From contig JAXQJY010000033.1 of NCBI GenBank assembly GCA_037042185.1, forward strand, positions 1,984,001-2,048,000: a stretch of 64,000 nt of DNA. Reading direction: 5' to 3'. The notes below the pieces were generated by a model. It was given only the letters and a program-made list of their open reading frames with translations, was not told the DNA's origin and searched no databases. The position numbers and the translations under genes were made by a program. Below, in pieces: positions 1-10,756 of this stretch (within the stretch, counting starts at the first letter, position 1; each line of letters starts with the position of its first letter). The DNA is from Sordariomycetes sp. S80-01Y. Its lineage: Eukaryota > Ascomycota > Sordariomycetes.

Positions 1-1141
1 TTGGGATGTAAGTCCGTTCTGCATTTCTCAGTGACCATTAACCAACATCGTCGGCAGGACTACATCATGTTATTTACTATGGCTATCTCCCTGACCGGAA
101 TGGTTCTCGCCATTACGCAGGTCCAGCACGGCGGCGGCCAGCACCGTGGAGATGTCCCTGAGGATGTTTACATCACTGGCATGAAGCTCAACTTCATCAG
201 CCAACCGACGTACTTGTACGCGATCTGCTTCGTCAAACTTTCTGTGGGCTGCTCGCTTCTGCGCATTGCTTCTACAAAGTTTTATCGATACACGATCCTT
301 GGCATCATGGGCTTCATGCTGTTTTACACAACAGGCTGCTTCTTTGTAAGCCCTCTATGCTACGTTTGGCATCAAAATCTGACCATTTTTGCAGACAATC
401 ATCTTCCAATGTACCGACATCCGTGTCCTCTGGAACCCTAAGTACAAGTCGACCTGCTGGTCTCAAGAGACCCTTCAGTCACTTTCATACACCAACGTCG
501 CGCTCAACATCCTGACCGATCTTCTGTTCGCCATCATTATCCCAGCACCTATGCTGTGGAAGCTCAACGTCAACACCCGCACGAGATTCTCCTTGCTCGG
601 CGTCTTGGGCCTAGGTGTGTTTGCGTGTGCCGCTGCCATCGTCAAGGTCGGGTACATTGTCAACTACGGCAAGGTCGGCGATTTCCTCTGGGACTCGCGC
701 AACATTACAATCTGGACATCCAACGAGACGAACATCGGCATCATTGCAGGAAGTCTCCCGACACTAAGGCCACTGTTCAAGCGCTTCCTCGGCAGCGTAT
801 ATGGCCGCGGAACCCGGAAGACGACCCCATCGGCTGGAGTATACGCGCACGGCACCACCAGGAGCAAGAGCGGGAACCATTGGCAGACACTATCGAGCGG
901 TCGTCGGGCGCACGACGACATTCTCGACGACGCCAGCAGCCAGGAAGCCATCGCTATTGGTGAGCTTCGGGGGAGGGATGATTTCGAGCTCAGAGACAAG
1001 TCGCAGGCCAATACTACGATCGTCTCAGGATTGGTGTCTCGTGGAAGCGACGAGAGCATTGCGCGAGGCGCTGAGGGTTATCCAGAGAGAGGCATACAGA
1101 AGACGACGGTCACGACGGTGGATTACTCATCTTCCAAGTAA
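1..1141 (+). CDS. PTH11-like integral membrane protein (fungal rhodopsin-fold domain), 5' partial
   Basis: The gene runs in from before the window. Exons are <1..7, 58..345 and 395..1141; introns 8..57 (GTAAGT...GCAG) and 346..394 (GTAAGC...GCAG) restore one frame. Joining exons 1 and 2 gives W-D-D-Y, the acidic pair typical of the fungal rhodopsin-like domain. At least five hydrophobic segments follow, with the family-like stretches ending in TLRPLFKRFLG. After the last membrane segment comes a polar tail of roughly 115 residues rich in Ser, Arg and Gly, expected in the cytoplasm. The family includes Magnaporthe PTH11, a surface-sensing GPCR-like protein, but most members have no known ligand and a sensing role here is inference. 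No extracellular CFEM domain can be judged because the N-terminus is missing. Confidence 0.88.
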
Positions 1142-1448
1142 AGTTGCGCGGCGAGGCTTTCTCATTCCATGATAACAATAGCAAGACAACGAAATATTAT
1201 TTTCTACTCTTAAGTTTCTAGCTGCCCGCTGCATTGCTCCTCATCTTTATCTTCTTATTACGCGTACCACGGTCCGGGGCAGAGCATCAGATATTGGAGT
1301 AGTCTAGATCAAACAGAATCAATGCACCGAGCAGACTCATAGCTTGTGGATGCAGTGATACGATGCAAAGCATGGCCCTCAATCCGAAAGAAATTGGAAG
1401 AACAATGTGCCTGCCCATTGAAATGATGTTTTGAACCAAGCTAGCCAG
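1142..1448. other. Convergent intergenic stretch
   Basis: This is the shared 3' region between the receptor gene and the GPI-protein gene on the other strand. I see no ORF, RNA gene or repeat in it. Confidence 0.6.
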
Positions 1449-2084
1449 CTAATATAGGAAGAGGGCCAACGGAACCGCCATCAGAGCTGAACCCAGAATC
1501 AACGTCTGTCGTCCGAGCGGCACTGAAGTCACCCCAAAATCCTCACCCGCGCCACTATCTTCCGCAGTGCCATTGTCGCATGTGATTTCACGATCCTCCG
1601 ACATGCTGCAATCCGAAGCATCACCTCCAGCGTCAGCCAAGGCCTGAGAAGCCGTATCCTTGGTGATGTCTCCCGACTCGGCCTCGTCTGGGCACTCCTC
1701 CTCGATGAGAACGGTGTATGCACCCTGCTCGTAATTCGAGCAGCCCTCCGCGATGCATCCCGTGACGTTGTTGTAGAAATCCTCGTTCACGCACAGAGGA
1801 TGGTCCACGGGCTCGAGGAAGTCCATGTACTCATGGACGCAGTCTTGAAGACATCCGGGCCAGACTTGATCGGTCTCAGTAAACTCAAAATCGCCAAAGT
1901 CCATTTCATCGTCGCCACTGTCACCGTGGTCGTGGCCACCCTCTTCATCTTCGTGGTCGTGACTGTGCTCGCTGCCATCTTCATGGTCACGAGGACCCAA
2001 GTTACTGTCGGGACGGATAGCTTTCACCCCACGACTCAGGGCTAAGAGCAAGCATGCGCTCTGGAGAATGGGAAGAGAGTGCAT
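1449..2084 (-). CDS. Secreted GPI-anchored Cys-rich protein with His/Asp/Glu-rich segment (CFEM-like?)
   Basis: Single exon, 211 aa. The start has a clear signal peptide (MHSLPILQSACLLLALSRG) and the C-terminus ends in a hydrophobic tail (LILGSALMAVPLALFLY) preceded by small residues, as in GPI-anchored proteins. Between residues about 32 and 66 lies a run very rich in His, Asp and Glu, with HSHDHEDEE and GHDHGD, a plausible divalent-metal binder. Eight cysteines follow; the first six (C-x3-C ... PLC ... TGC-x3-C ... EEC) recall the CFEM pattern but the spacing is not canonical, so CFEM membership is uncertain. It is probably a wall or membrane surface protein. A role in metal or haem handling or in host interaction is inference only. 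Confidence 0.75.
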   Translation of the reverse strand: MHSLPILQSACLLLALSRGVKAIRPDSNLGPRDHEDGSEHSHDHEDEEGGHDHGDSGDDEMDFGDFEFTETDQVWPGCLQDCVHEYMDFLEPVDHPLCVNEDFYNNVTGCIAEGCSNYEQGAYTVLIEEECPDEAESGDITKDTASQALADAGGDASDCSMSEDREITCDNGTAEDSGAGEDFGVTSVPLGRQTLILGSALMAVPLALFLY

Positions 2085-3122
2085 GGTGGTCGAAACGCTG
2101 TTGCTACCTCGTGCTTGGTTTGTTCTTCAGTTGTGGGTTGGCTGGTCCGGACTCGGGTTCGTGGGTCGACCAAGGCTGTCAGTTTTGTCTCCCGAAGGAA
2201 GACTGCAGCGCTCGGGGGTCTCAGTCTCTTTATAGATATTGCCTACATTGTGTTCATTTTCAAGAACTTCAGCTCTCAAACGAGGAGGTCATCGCCAAGC
2301 TCATGGGGGCGGGTCTAGAAGCCGCCACGGCTATCATAACTTACACCAGAGCCAATCAAACTCGTGAGCTGGAAAACGAGCGCAAATGTGCGCAAATGCC
2401 CTTCACTCATCACCATTATTTTGACGGTTCGAATATATGCTCATGCGTTTCAGATTCAGTAGTCGAGAGGCCTTTTTGGGAGGAGATCCGTTACTGCTGC
2501 AAATTCATGGTCCCAGCTGGTCTTGGTGTGTTCCATGTCATGTACACGAAGCATGCGGATGAGCTTAGATCCGTTATATACTTATATTAGCCTCCTATAA
2601 AGGGATAAGTACTCTTTAATAATTCATTGGAAGCTGGTGTCAAACATTCCTCCATGTATTGATTTGACGGTAAAAGGCCTTCACGTTCACAAAGTCTCAT
2701 TCAGCGCAGACTGAGACGAAGTAGCCATCGGGCAACGCATGCCATCTGTTTCACGTGATTTGTTTGTGCAAGAAAGTTAAAGGGGATTCATATTATGTAT
2801 TAGTAGAAAGTCGATTCGGGGCTTGATATGTGATGTAGTTGTTCTTCCTACATCGGATATGCGAGGCTAGCGGGAGACTGAGCAAGTTTAGCACTTCAAC
2901 ATCTGGACCACACCCCGCACGCAGCATCATTCACACGTACAAACCAACTAGGCAAACATTTGTCCGCGCAAAAAAGCAAGAATATTCTGAAGCAATGGGT
3001 GATTGCAAGGGACCCGGACCTTGAGAGTGAGAAGCGAGGAATGCCGAGTACGACAACAAGGCCCCATTTGGTCGACAACCTCTCTCATGCTCAAACGCTG
3101 ACCACCCATCATCAGTTCAGCC
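2085..3122. other. Intergenic region, divergent
   Basis: This is upstream sequence of the GPI-protein gene (minus) and of the coiled-coil ORF (plus). A TATA-like element on the minus strand lies near 2230-2240, about 150 nt before the GPI-protein start. An open frame at 2054..2590 (+) overlaps that 5' region antisense and has no recognisable features. Confidence 0.45.
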
Positions 3123-3608
3123 ATGCAGTCGAATCAGCATATGAAAAAGAAAGACACCGCAATAGTATCAAAAATCACTGGACAGCTGTCTGCACAGAAA
3201 CCGATGTTGCCGTCCATTGCACATCTGATAGAGGGAAAATCGTCGGAGCTGGTCACAAACCGACAACCCGAGGATCCCACCAGCGTCGATGAGGACGAAG
3301 AAGATGCGGCGATTGATCTCGTCCCTGGGAGAGGAAGCAGCGAAACCGCGAATCCGAAGAATAGCCATTCGAAAGGCCGCATCACGGATCGGGTTCCGAA
3401 GCTGGAGGAGAAGATGAAGCGACGAAACGAAAAGTTCGAAGCAGAGAAGCGAGCCTCAGGTGACGAGGTCCATCGGCTGCAGATGATATTGGAGTCGGAG
3501 AAGGCGAAATGCTCGCTTCTGGAGGATATGCTTGAGAAAGAAAGAGCAGACCGGCTGAAGGTGGAAAAGGAGGTTGAGGTCTTAAAGACGATATCAGAAT
3601 GGTCTTAA
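3123..3608 (+). CDS. Small hypothetical protein with C-terminal coiled coil
   Basis: Single-exon ORF of 161 aa; I do not recognise a family. The first half is polar and unstructured in appearance, with an acidic cluster (VDEDEEDAAIDL). From about residue 90 to 157 the sequence is charged and heptad-like (KLEEKMKRRNEKFEAEKR, then LEDMLEKERADRLKVEKE), which predicts a coiled coil. There is no signal peptide or membrane segment. The composition bias argues for a real protein, but codon evidence is weak, the upstream neighbour is 1 kb away, and the start could lie in an undetected 5' exon. Confidence 0.5.
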   Translation: MQSNQHMKKKDTAIVSKITGQLSAQKPMLPSIAHLIEGKSSELVTNRQPEDPTSVDEDEEDAAIDLVPGRGSSETANPKNSHSKGRITDRVPKLEEKMKRRNEKFEAEKRASGDEVHRLQMILESEKAKCSLLEDMLEKERADRLKVEKEVEVLKTISEWS

Positions 3609-3704
3609 TTTTGAGATGGGTTACAGCGTTTGATTAGCCGGAGTATAATTCTTAACATACTTTAAAGGACTTCGAATACTGTTGATAGATGCTCTAGATG
3701 CCTT

Positions 3705-4987
3705 TCACGACACGTTGACCCTGCTAGAGTCTATCCATTCGACATTCGGCTGCTCCCCCTCAGGTGTCATGAAAACATCCCTGGGACTCAAATAGCCCTT
3801 AGCATCCTTGCAGCCCCAGACTCTAGTCACCCCACTTTCCCTTTGAGCCTCCACATCGTTTCCTGGACCATAGTTACGATAGACCGCCATAGTCGTGTTA
3901 TCACCGTTATTCAGAGGTGGCTTACCTCCCCACCAAGTATATCCGGCTGGTAGGATGCTCTCATCGAAATACGTCTTTGCGAATAGCGATCGATGAAGCT
4001 CGTTCCAAGGCCTACCAAGCGAGCAACGGTCTTTGTACTGTTCAGCAACCGTTTCATTTGCCGCTAGGACCTTGGAATCGGAGATGTATGCTCCGTATTT
4101 GTTCTCAAAGGTGGTGTTGGTCCCTTTCATTGCTGTAATACCACCACCACAACCCCTGAGGAGCAGCGTAGATTCGGCAATGAAGTAAGTGCCGAAGCCG
4201 TAGATGAAGTCTGTCTGACCCGCGATGATACTATCGTGAAGAAGGACGTTTCCCAGCTTGCCAACAAATATCTGTTCCACATTGTAAGCTGTGTCCTGAC
4301 CAACGAGGGCTTGGAAATACGTACCGTGTCTTGATAGCTGTAGAAGCCGCAGGAGTAGAACCCAGCATTTGCATACGCGACAGTGAAGGCGTGGGAGGGT
4401 CCATCGGCTTGCTTCGAGTACTGATTACGGAAGTCGATGTTGTAGGCTCTGAAGTCGGAGCACCCAAAAGGAGTGCCTTCAGGTACAGGCCAGCCGGTCG
4501 GGCCGCTGCCAGTGAAGGATGCATTCAGAGTGGGAGCAACGACTAAGCAGCTGGTATAGACATTATCGGGGTATGATCCTCCTGAATTGGCGGCTTTCCA
4601 GAGGATAGTGACTTCGTTTGGTCGCGCTGTTGGCTCGTCCTCAACGTCCGCATACGGTTGTTCAGGCTCTCCCTCGAGCTCTCCCAGAAGAGTCAGTGGC
4701 CCAGGCCTGGTAACATTGAGCTGCTCTTCGTAAGTCCCAGAACCGATCAAGATAATCCGCGGCGATGCATCTTGCGGCAACGAAAGGATAGCATCTTGAA
4801 CCGAGCTGAAGTCCGCCTGGTCGTTCGTGTTGCTGACGTATAATGTCCCATCAGGACAGCCCGTCTTTGGGTCCTCGCTCTTGCTTTGACATAGTCGAAG
4901 ATCTTCAGACGTCTTGCGAGGTAGAGTTGAGGCGCAAGCGGTGAAGGTAAGCGGCGCCAGGATGGCCAACGCCCAAGCTGTTCTCAT
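3705..4987 (-). CDS. Pectinesterase (pectin methylesterase, CE8), secreted
   Basis: It de-esterifies pectin in plant walls, releasing methanol. Two exons: 4325..4987 and 3705..4271, with a 53-nt intron 4272..4324 (GTACGT...CAG), giving 409 aa. The start at 4987 was chosen because it opens directly on a signal peptide (MRTAWALAILAPLTFTACAS); an in-frame Met 17 codons upstream would bury it. Family motifs are in order: FYSYQDT at the exon junction (catalytic Gln), DFIYG (catalytic Asp), and LGRPW (substrate-binding Arg and Trp) near the C-terminus. Joining QDT to IFVGKLGN matches family spacing. Length is normal for fungal CE8. It is not next to other pectin genes here. A TTTAAATA stretch near 5107-5114 may be a TATA element. 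Confidence 0.95.
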
Positions 4988-6800
4988 GATGTCCAAGTTG
5001 TCGAAAATGCAACCATAAATTTGAGCGTGTTGTTTCAAGCTGGGACAAACTCATGTAGAACAAGAATATGTTCAATGAACAATATCAAAGCCACCGGAGA
5101 TCTCATATTTAAATCCTGTTCATCGAGGCGGGAGGTCAAAACTACTGTCTTCGCAACTCTCATGGCCGACGAAGAAGGGCAAAAGCAAAAGTAATGCCAC
5201 CAATCAAGCGACTAATCCAGGTGTCCCAACGCTGGAGACCCCAGCATCCCACTGTTTTGATACTAGCAAGCGGTCTCTCCACGATGGTACAGAGGCGGTT
5301 AATGTGCCGGATGAATTGCAATGCTTGTCACCTGCAGATCCCTCGGATCCCTTTGCGGGGAACAGGAGCCTGGCTCGATGCTCGGCTAACACGGCGCACC
5401 GTTAATTATGAGACTTCTTGTGAGAAAATTACTGGTCATAGCTGAAACACCCTTACTGCCGTCGGCTTTTGTAGGCTTGGCCCGTCTTGCCAACATCTTC
5501 ACGATCATGGAACGATGTACCAGATCGTTTACCCTTTGACACACAGTTGGTAATCTTCTATGCTAGTCTTCATGAGTGCAATCGTTTTCACTGGAGGTGT
5601 TTCACGAATCCAGTCTTTGCAATCCTCGTCTCCGAGCCACTTCCGAACTCACACAAAAACATCATACGAAACGAGCCTGTGCTTTGTGGGAAAAAAGAAC
5701 AGCTCATCAACTAATATTCGAGTCTTCTCCACTCTCTCATGTCCTTCCCTAGAGCATTGGGCATATAATACGCTCAAAGACAATGAGGGCGATCCTAGAA
5801 CAGGTGACCAAAAGCCGAACAAGATCACTTGAGGTGCAGACGAAGTGATCTTACCAAGCCTAACACTACAGCTCACACACAGGCGCATGGTTCATAGCTC
5901 GATAACTTAAGTAACCCAGCGCTTCAACTTGTGACAGATGAAGGTTATTGGTAGGATTCACTTCTTGGAGGATTGGCTCATCCACCAGCTACAATAACAT
6001 GGGTGGGAGCTGGTAAGAGACTTACGCCCCTACAAGAAATGCGAGCCTTTAGCCGCCCGCCACGACGGGCAAGCTACTGAGCACTATCTTAGGCGCAGTT
6101 AGGAATACTCAACTCAGCAAATGTAGATGAGAGTTCGGAAGCAGTGGTCGAAACTTTCAGTGGTGTTGCAAATAGTGTCCTTAGTTTCTCTATCCTACTT
6201 GTCACCTGTAAGGTTTCCAAGCCGCATCGCTTCTACTGAGCCACTGCTAACACTAGAGGAAATCAAGGACCTATCGACATCCCCTCGGGGTCGAGTCATT
6301 TGGGGATCTGTCCGCGGTCAACACAGGGTGAGCACCGAGATGTTTGGGGAATTGCCGCTTTAGGCAAGTGGTGGGAGGAGGTATCCGTCGTACTGAGGCT
6401 GCGAGGCACGATAACGGGTCAGCAACTGAGACTCCAAATTCCTACCACGTGCCCCTCCAAACCTTGGTTCGCACTCACCAGATGCAAAGTAAAATTACAC
6501 GTCGCCACACCCTCACACCTCATAATGAGAGAGGACGCATAGTCGACAGCATGTCATCGACACGTTCTCGTCGACTCGTCGCCACTGGCTGTTCGCTTCG
6601 GATCTCGGGTCCCTGATCCTGGACTCACCATGGCCATGTCCGCGGTGTGGCATTCCGACTGCGCGACAAGATCGTCAGGGCGAGATGGCGATAAATATCA
6701 CCGCGCGGCCTCTCGCTCCGGCGGAGCTAAAACGGTTTGCAACTTGGCTTCAGTCGTTGTCTACTTTCTTTTATTCCTGCTCCTCGTGGGCTTCGAAGAG
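4988..6800. other. 1.8-kb intergenic region, divergent
   Basis: The stretch separates the pectinesterase and phosphoesterase genes, which are transcribed apart. Several open frames of 60-120 codons exist but none has composition, motifs or splice sites that support it. I see no repeat or RNA gene. Confidence 0.5.
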
Positions 6801-8138
6801 ATGCGCCGCTCCCTCGGCCTCGTAGGAGGCTTCCTCCTGGGTCTAATCCAGGCCTCTAGTATACCTCGGTGGAGGAACGATTCTTTCAATGAGCTCAGAT
6901 TTTCAGACGACGGGACGTTTCAGCTTTCTATATTCGAGGACTTGCACTTCGGAGAGAGTAAGGACATAGAATTTCTGAATGTGCTCGCCAGCTGACGGGA
7001 GCTAGACCCCTGGGACTCGTGGGGGCCGCAACAAGACATCCAGTCAGTCAAGGTTCTCGAGAAGGTCCTGGATTTTGATACACCTGACTTGGTCGTTCTC
7101 AATGGTGATCTCATCACTGGCGAAAACACCTACCTGCACAACAGCACTCATCTCATGGATCAAATCGCCGGTCCCATGGTCGAGCGCGGCTTGAGCTGGG
7201 CGTCTACGTATGGCAACCACGATCATCAGCCGAACCTCTCAGGTGCTGCACTCCTGGAACGGGAGCACCGCTGGCCGAATGCTCGAACCCGACAGATGGT
7301 CTCTGGCCGAAATGCTGGAGTGACCAACTATTACCTGCCCGTCTATCCTTCAAATTGCACCGATTGTGCTAAATGTGCCCCGGAGCTTCTTCTGTGGTTC
7401 TTTGACAGCCGTGGAGGATTCTATTTCCAGGAGACAAACGAAGATGGCTCGAACGTCGGGCAGCCAAACTGGGTCGACTATGACGTTGTGAATTGGTTCC
7501 GGCAGACAAACGCCAAGTTTGTCAACAAGTATCAAAAAATGATTCCATCGCTGGCTTTTGTCCATATCCCAACGAACGCCTCGCAGGCGCTGCAGACCCA
7601 GGCAGGCGTAGATCCCAACTTCCAGCCTGGCATCAACGACGACTACCCAGTGTCTCAGCAAGCCCAGGGGTGGTGCCCCGACGGGACAAACGATGGCACC
7701 TGCTCTTACGGAGGGCAAGACATCCCCTTCATGCAAGCCCTCACGACAACTCCCGGGCTGATGGGCCTCTTCTCCGGCCATGACCACGGGGCTACTTGGT
7801 GCTACAAATGGGAGGGTGTTCTGCCTGGCATGACGGTCGACGGGAACGGACTGAACGTTTGCTTTGGCCAACATTCTGGATATGGAGGCTACGGCAACTG
7901 GATCCGCGGAGCCCGTCAGGTGCTCGTCACTCAGGAGAAACTCAGGAACCTCGAGTTCGACTCCTGGATCAGGCTTGAATCGGGAGAGATTGTAGGCGAG
8001 GTGGCACTGAACTCAACGTACAACGACGATTACTACCCCGAGACACCAAACGACAAGACTTACTGCCCTACTTGTAATTATACCACTGTCACCCCTATGC
8101 CAGGGACGAAGCGCAGACGCTCACAGAGGCTAGGTTGA
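6801..8138 (+). CDS. Secreted Dcr2-type calcineurin-like metallophosphoesterase
   Basis: Two exons, 6801..6957 and 7006..8138, with a 48-nt intron 6958..7005 ending GCTAG, giving 429 aa. The acceptor was chosen because it restores HFGEN-PWDSWGPQQD, the conserved family stretch. The N-terminus is a signal peptide (MRRSLGLVGGFLLGLIQAS). Metal-ligand motifs of the calcineurin-like fold are in order: FEDLHFGE (DxH), LNGDLITGEN (GDxx), YGNHDHQ (GNHD), LAFVHIP (His) and FSGHDHG (GHxH). Several N-glycosylation sequons and paired cysteines fit an extracellular or secretory-pathway enzyme. Related fungal proteins are annotated as phosphatase DCR2 or purple acid phosphatase-like; the substrate is not known. 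The last residues are basic (KRRRSQRLG). Confidence 0.92.
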
Positions 8139-8943
8139 TCAGAAGAATTGTTCGGACGGCAGCAAGTGTTTGGGGGGAATATCTCGCCTTATCAGAGTAA
8201 CTTAATGTGCGTTGAATGAGCAATACGACAAAGCAGACTTGCAACGGGACGCCGCGAATCGAGAAGAGGCCCTTTCTGGTGTATATTTATCTTAACCTGG
8301 ACTGAGACCTGGTAGGTATTCCACAAATACAGTAGTTCTGAGGGGCTCTTCGCTTGACGTCCATCAATAACAACAACTTGAGAAGACGATTAGCCCTTTT
8401 ACTATTGCCTACGTGATAACAGTGGTGTGTGACGCCGTCACATTGTTCTGCCCATTGTCTTCAGTATTTGGGGTGTTGCGTCCTGTAGCTCCACTAGAGG
8501 CCAACGTGTGGCTCGACGACACAAAACGAGGGGCACCGGGCTGCGCTATGGAGAACACTCCGGTTCAAAATCGATATTGGGACCGACGAGACGCGTTTGA
8601 TGCCCATAAAATGAACGACAGTTAGATCAATGTTGGATAGCCAGCATTGAACAAACATTCACGACACGGTCGCTCCTCTCGCTGACACGCAGAGAACGAA
8701 AGAGAGAGATGGATCAGAATCCGAGGCCTTATCGCCTGACATTTTTGTCCGCCGCCCCGCTGACGTGGGGCCATCCAGAGTTTCTTCAACCCGTGGCTCA
8801 AACGGACATCATTGACTTTTCCTATCAAGAGCTTGGCCCGATCTTTTATACCCACGGAGAGACGCCGCAACTGTTTATTTCTTCAAAGCGTCAATATCAA
8901 CAGCCGGTTTCCAAGACGTCTCACCCTCCATGATCTCGCGACA
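8139..8943. other. Intergenic region, same-strand genes
   Basis: This lies 3' of the phosphoesterase gene and 5' of the F-box gene. Open frames here (for example 8413..8625) are short and unsupported. No repeat or RNA gene was seen. Confidence 0.5.
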
Positions 8944-10466
8944 ATGTTAATCACAGACCTGCCAAACGAGGTCATCGCCAACATCCTTAGGAACCTCGAA
9001 TCGCTCGAAGAGCTTGGCCACGCAATCTTCACCTGCAGGCATTTCTACCACACCTTCAGCCTATACAAAGATATTCCGGGCACCGTCCTGGCCTCGACAT
9101 GGGAACTTGACCTCCTCCCCCTCGCGGTGGCTACTGAGCTGGTGGGCGAGCTCCCCCAGCCTCGCACCGGGGATGCAGTTCGCGACTTCGTTGACAGCTT
9201 CGTCTACGATTCTGATCATGCCTTGCGGGCTATGAAGAGGATGGACATGCGTTCCCTTCTCTCCATGTGCGAGACGCAGAGCGCCGTGACGGACCTGGCC
9301 TTCGACATGGCCGGGGATGCTTTCAAGAACTTCGATTTTTGGGACTACGCCGTCGCATGGGAGGAAGGTGGCGTGCGGCTGTCCCCGGCCGAAGCCACCC
9401 GCTTCTGCAGGGCCATGTATCGCACGCAGATTTACTTCAAGGCCTTCAGCGACGAGGCTTCGGTGAAGGAGGGGCAGAGGTGGCTGCTCACCAGCTTTGC
9501 CATGTTTGAGATTGAGCAGATTGCCTGTGTCTACGACTACCTCGAGCGCCTCACCATAAGACGTAAGTTCATCACAAATCTGTGAAAGGCTCCCACGGCC
9601 CAATATGAAGTGCCAGGATGTTGGCTCACATATCTTGTGCTCAGTTACCCGATTCACGTTAGCCAGGGATCCTTTCTTCGGCTCGCGGCAATATGATTAC
9701 CTCAGGTTTGGGATGAACCCAAGCATAGAACAATTCGTAAGTCAAACGGATTGCGTAGAATTGTACAGAGAAAGTAGACTCATTCTTTCGTCAACAGATC
9801 AATCAAGGAATCGTATGGCTGGCCAACCTATTCAACCTAGATGCTCAGACTCCCATTCGTGTACTACGGGATGAGCTCAGGGAAGCAGCACAGACCACAA
9901 CGTATCCGCGGCTCTACCTAGCCTTGTCCAATCTCCAGCAAGCCTACAGGGAGGGCAAGTTCACCCCCATCAAAGAGCCCAGAGACAGCCTCGACCCCGA
10001 CGCCGGCCCTCCAAGCGCCCTCGACTGGGCGAACAGGGACCTCATGGAAGGGGAGCTCGAGGCCGAAGCGGTCGAGGTGCTCACCGTGCCCACCATGCAG
10101 GAGGAGGACTATGGCCTCCGCGAGCAGGCCTACGTGCTGTGGGACTTCGGCCGCATGAAGGACCAGGATCTGTGGTTCCAGATCGAGGCTGCGCCCGAGC
10201 AGTCCTCCATGGAGCCGCAGCTGTGGCAGTTCCCGTGCATGCGCGACTGGTTCATGATGTGCGAGGCGGCCGGAGAGGACCCCTCGAGCCTAGGGGACGA
10301 GCTGCTCTCCTACGTCTGCGCGAGTGGCTTCGAGAGCTTGCCGCTGCGCCAAAACCGCAAGTTTGGCAACGCCCTAGGGAAAGAAAGGCTTTGGCAGACG
10401 GCAGTCATGCACGATGGAAGGGTTGTCAGAGTTTTCCAAGGCCCTGACAAGCTCAAGAGCGCATGA
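8944..10466 (+). CDS. F-box domain protein, function unknown
   Basis: The model has three exons: 8944..9562, about 9645..9736 and 9798..10466, near 459 aa. The start was set at the Met opening MLITDLPNEVIANILRNL, an F-box-like segment followed by TCRHFYHTFS; the open frame extends upstream to 8812 but that part looks non-coding. Intron 1 has a clear GTAAGT donor at 9563, but the acceptor is uncertain: 9644 (CTCAG) and 9662 (TTAG) are both in phase. Intron 2 is 9737..9797. The remainder is helical and acidic with no catalytic motif, as in the large fungal family of F-box proteins of unknown target, presumably substrate adaptors of SCF ubiquitin ligases. Target and process cannot be named. Confidence 0.78.
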
Positions 10467-10756
10467 CAGGTTGGGGAAGAATAACGCCACTAAGAGCACC
10501 AGCCGGCCTTTAGTCTTGGACAAATTCAGTTCTTTGGCAAAGAAAACGATGCGTCTCGGCATCGACTGCGGTTCGCTAGACCCTGGCCTTGAAGACCACC
10601 GTAGTTGCCCGAAAAGCACAGATGAATGAACATTGATCAACAAAATGATTTGGCAGTTCCATAAGCGCCATCTATAAGACCTATTTACAACAAGGGAATA
10701 TCCAAAAGACTGTTCAAATCCATGCATGGTATCATCAACCCACCAACACCGAGACG

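Noticed and set aside
2054-2590. 178-codon plus-strand frame upstream of the GPI-protein gene
   Set aside because: It overlaps the start and leader of the GPI-protein gene antisense; Cys and Trp rich by chance and without known family.
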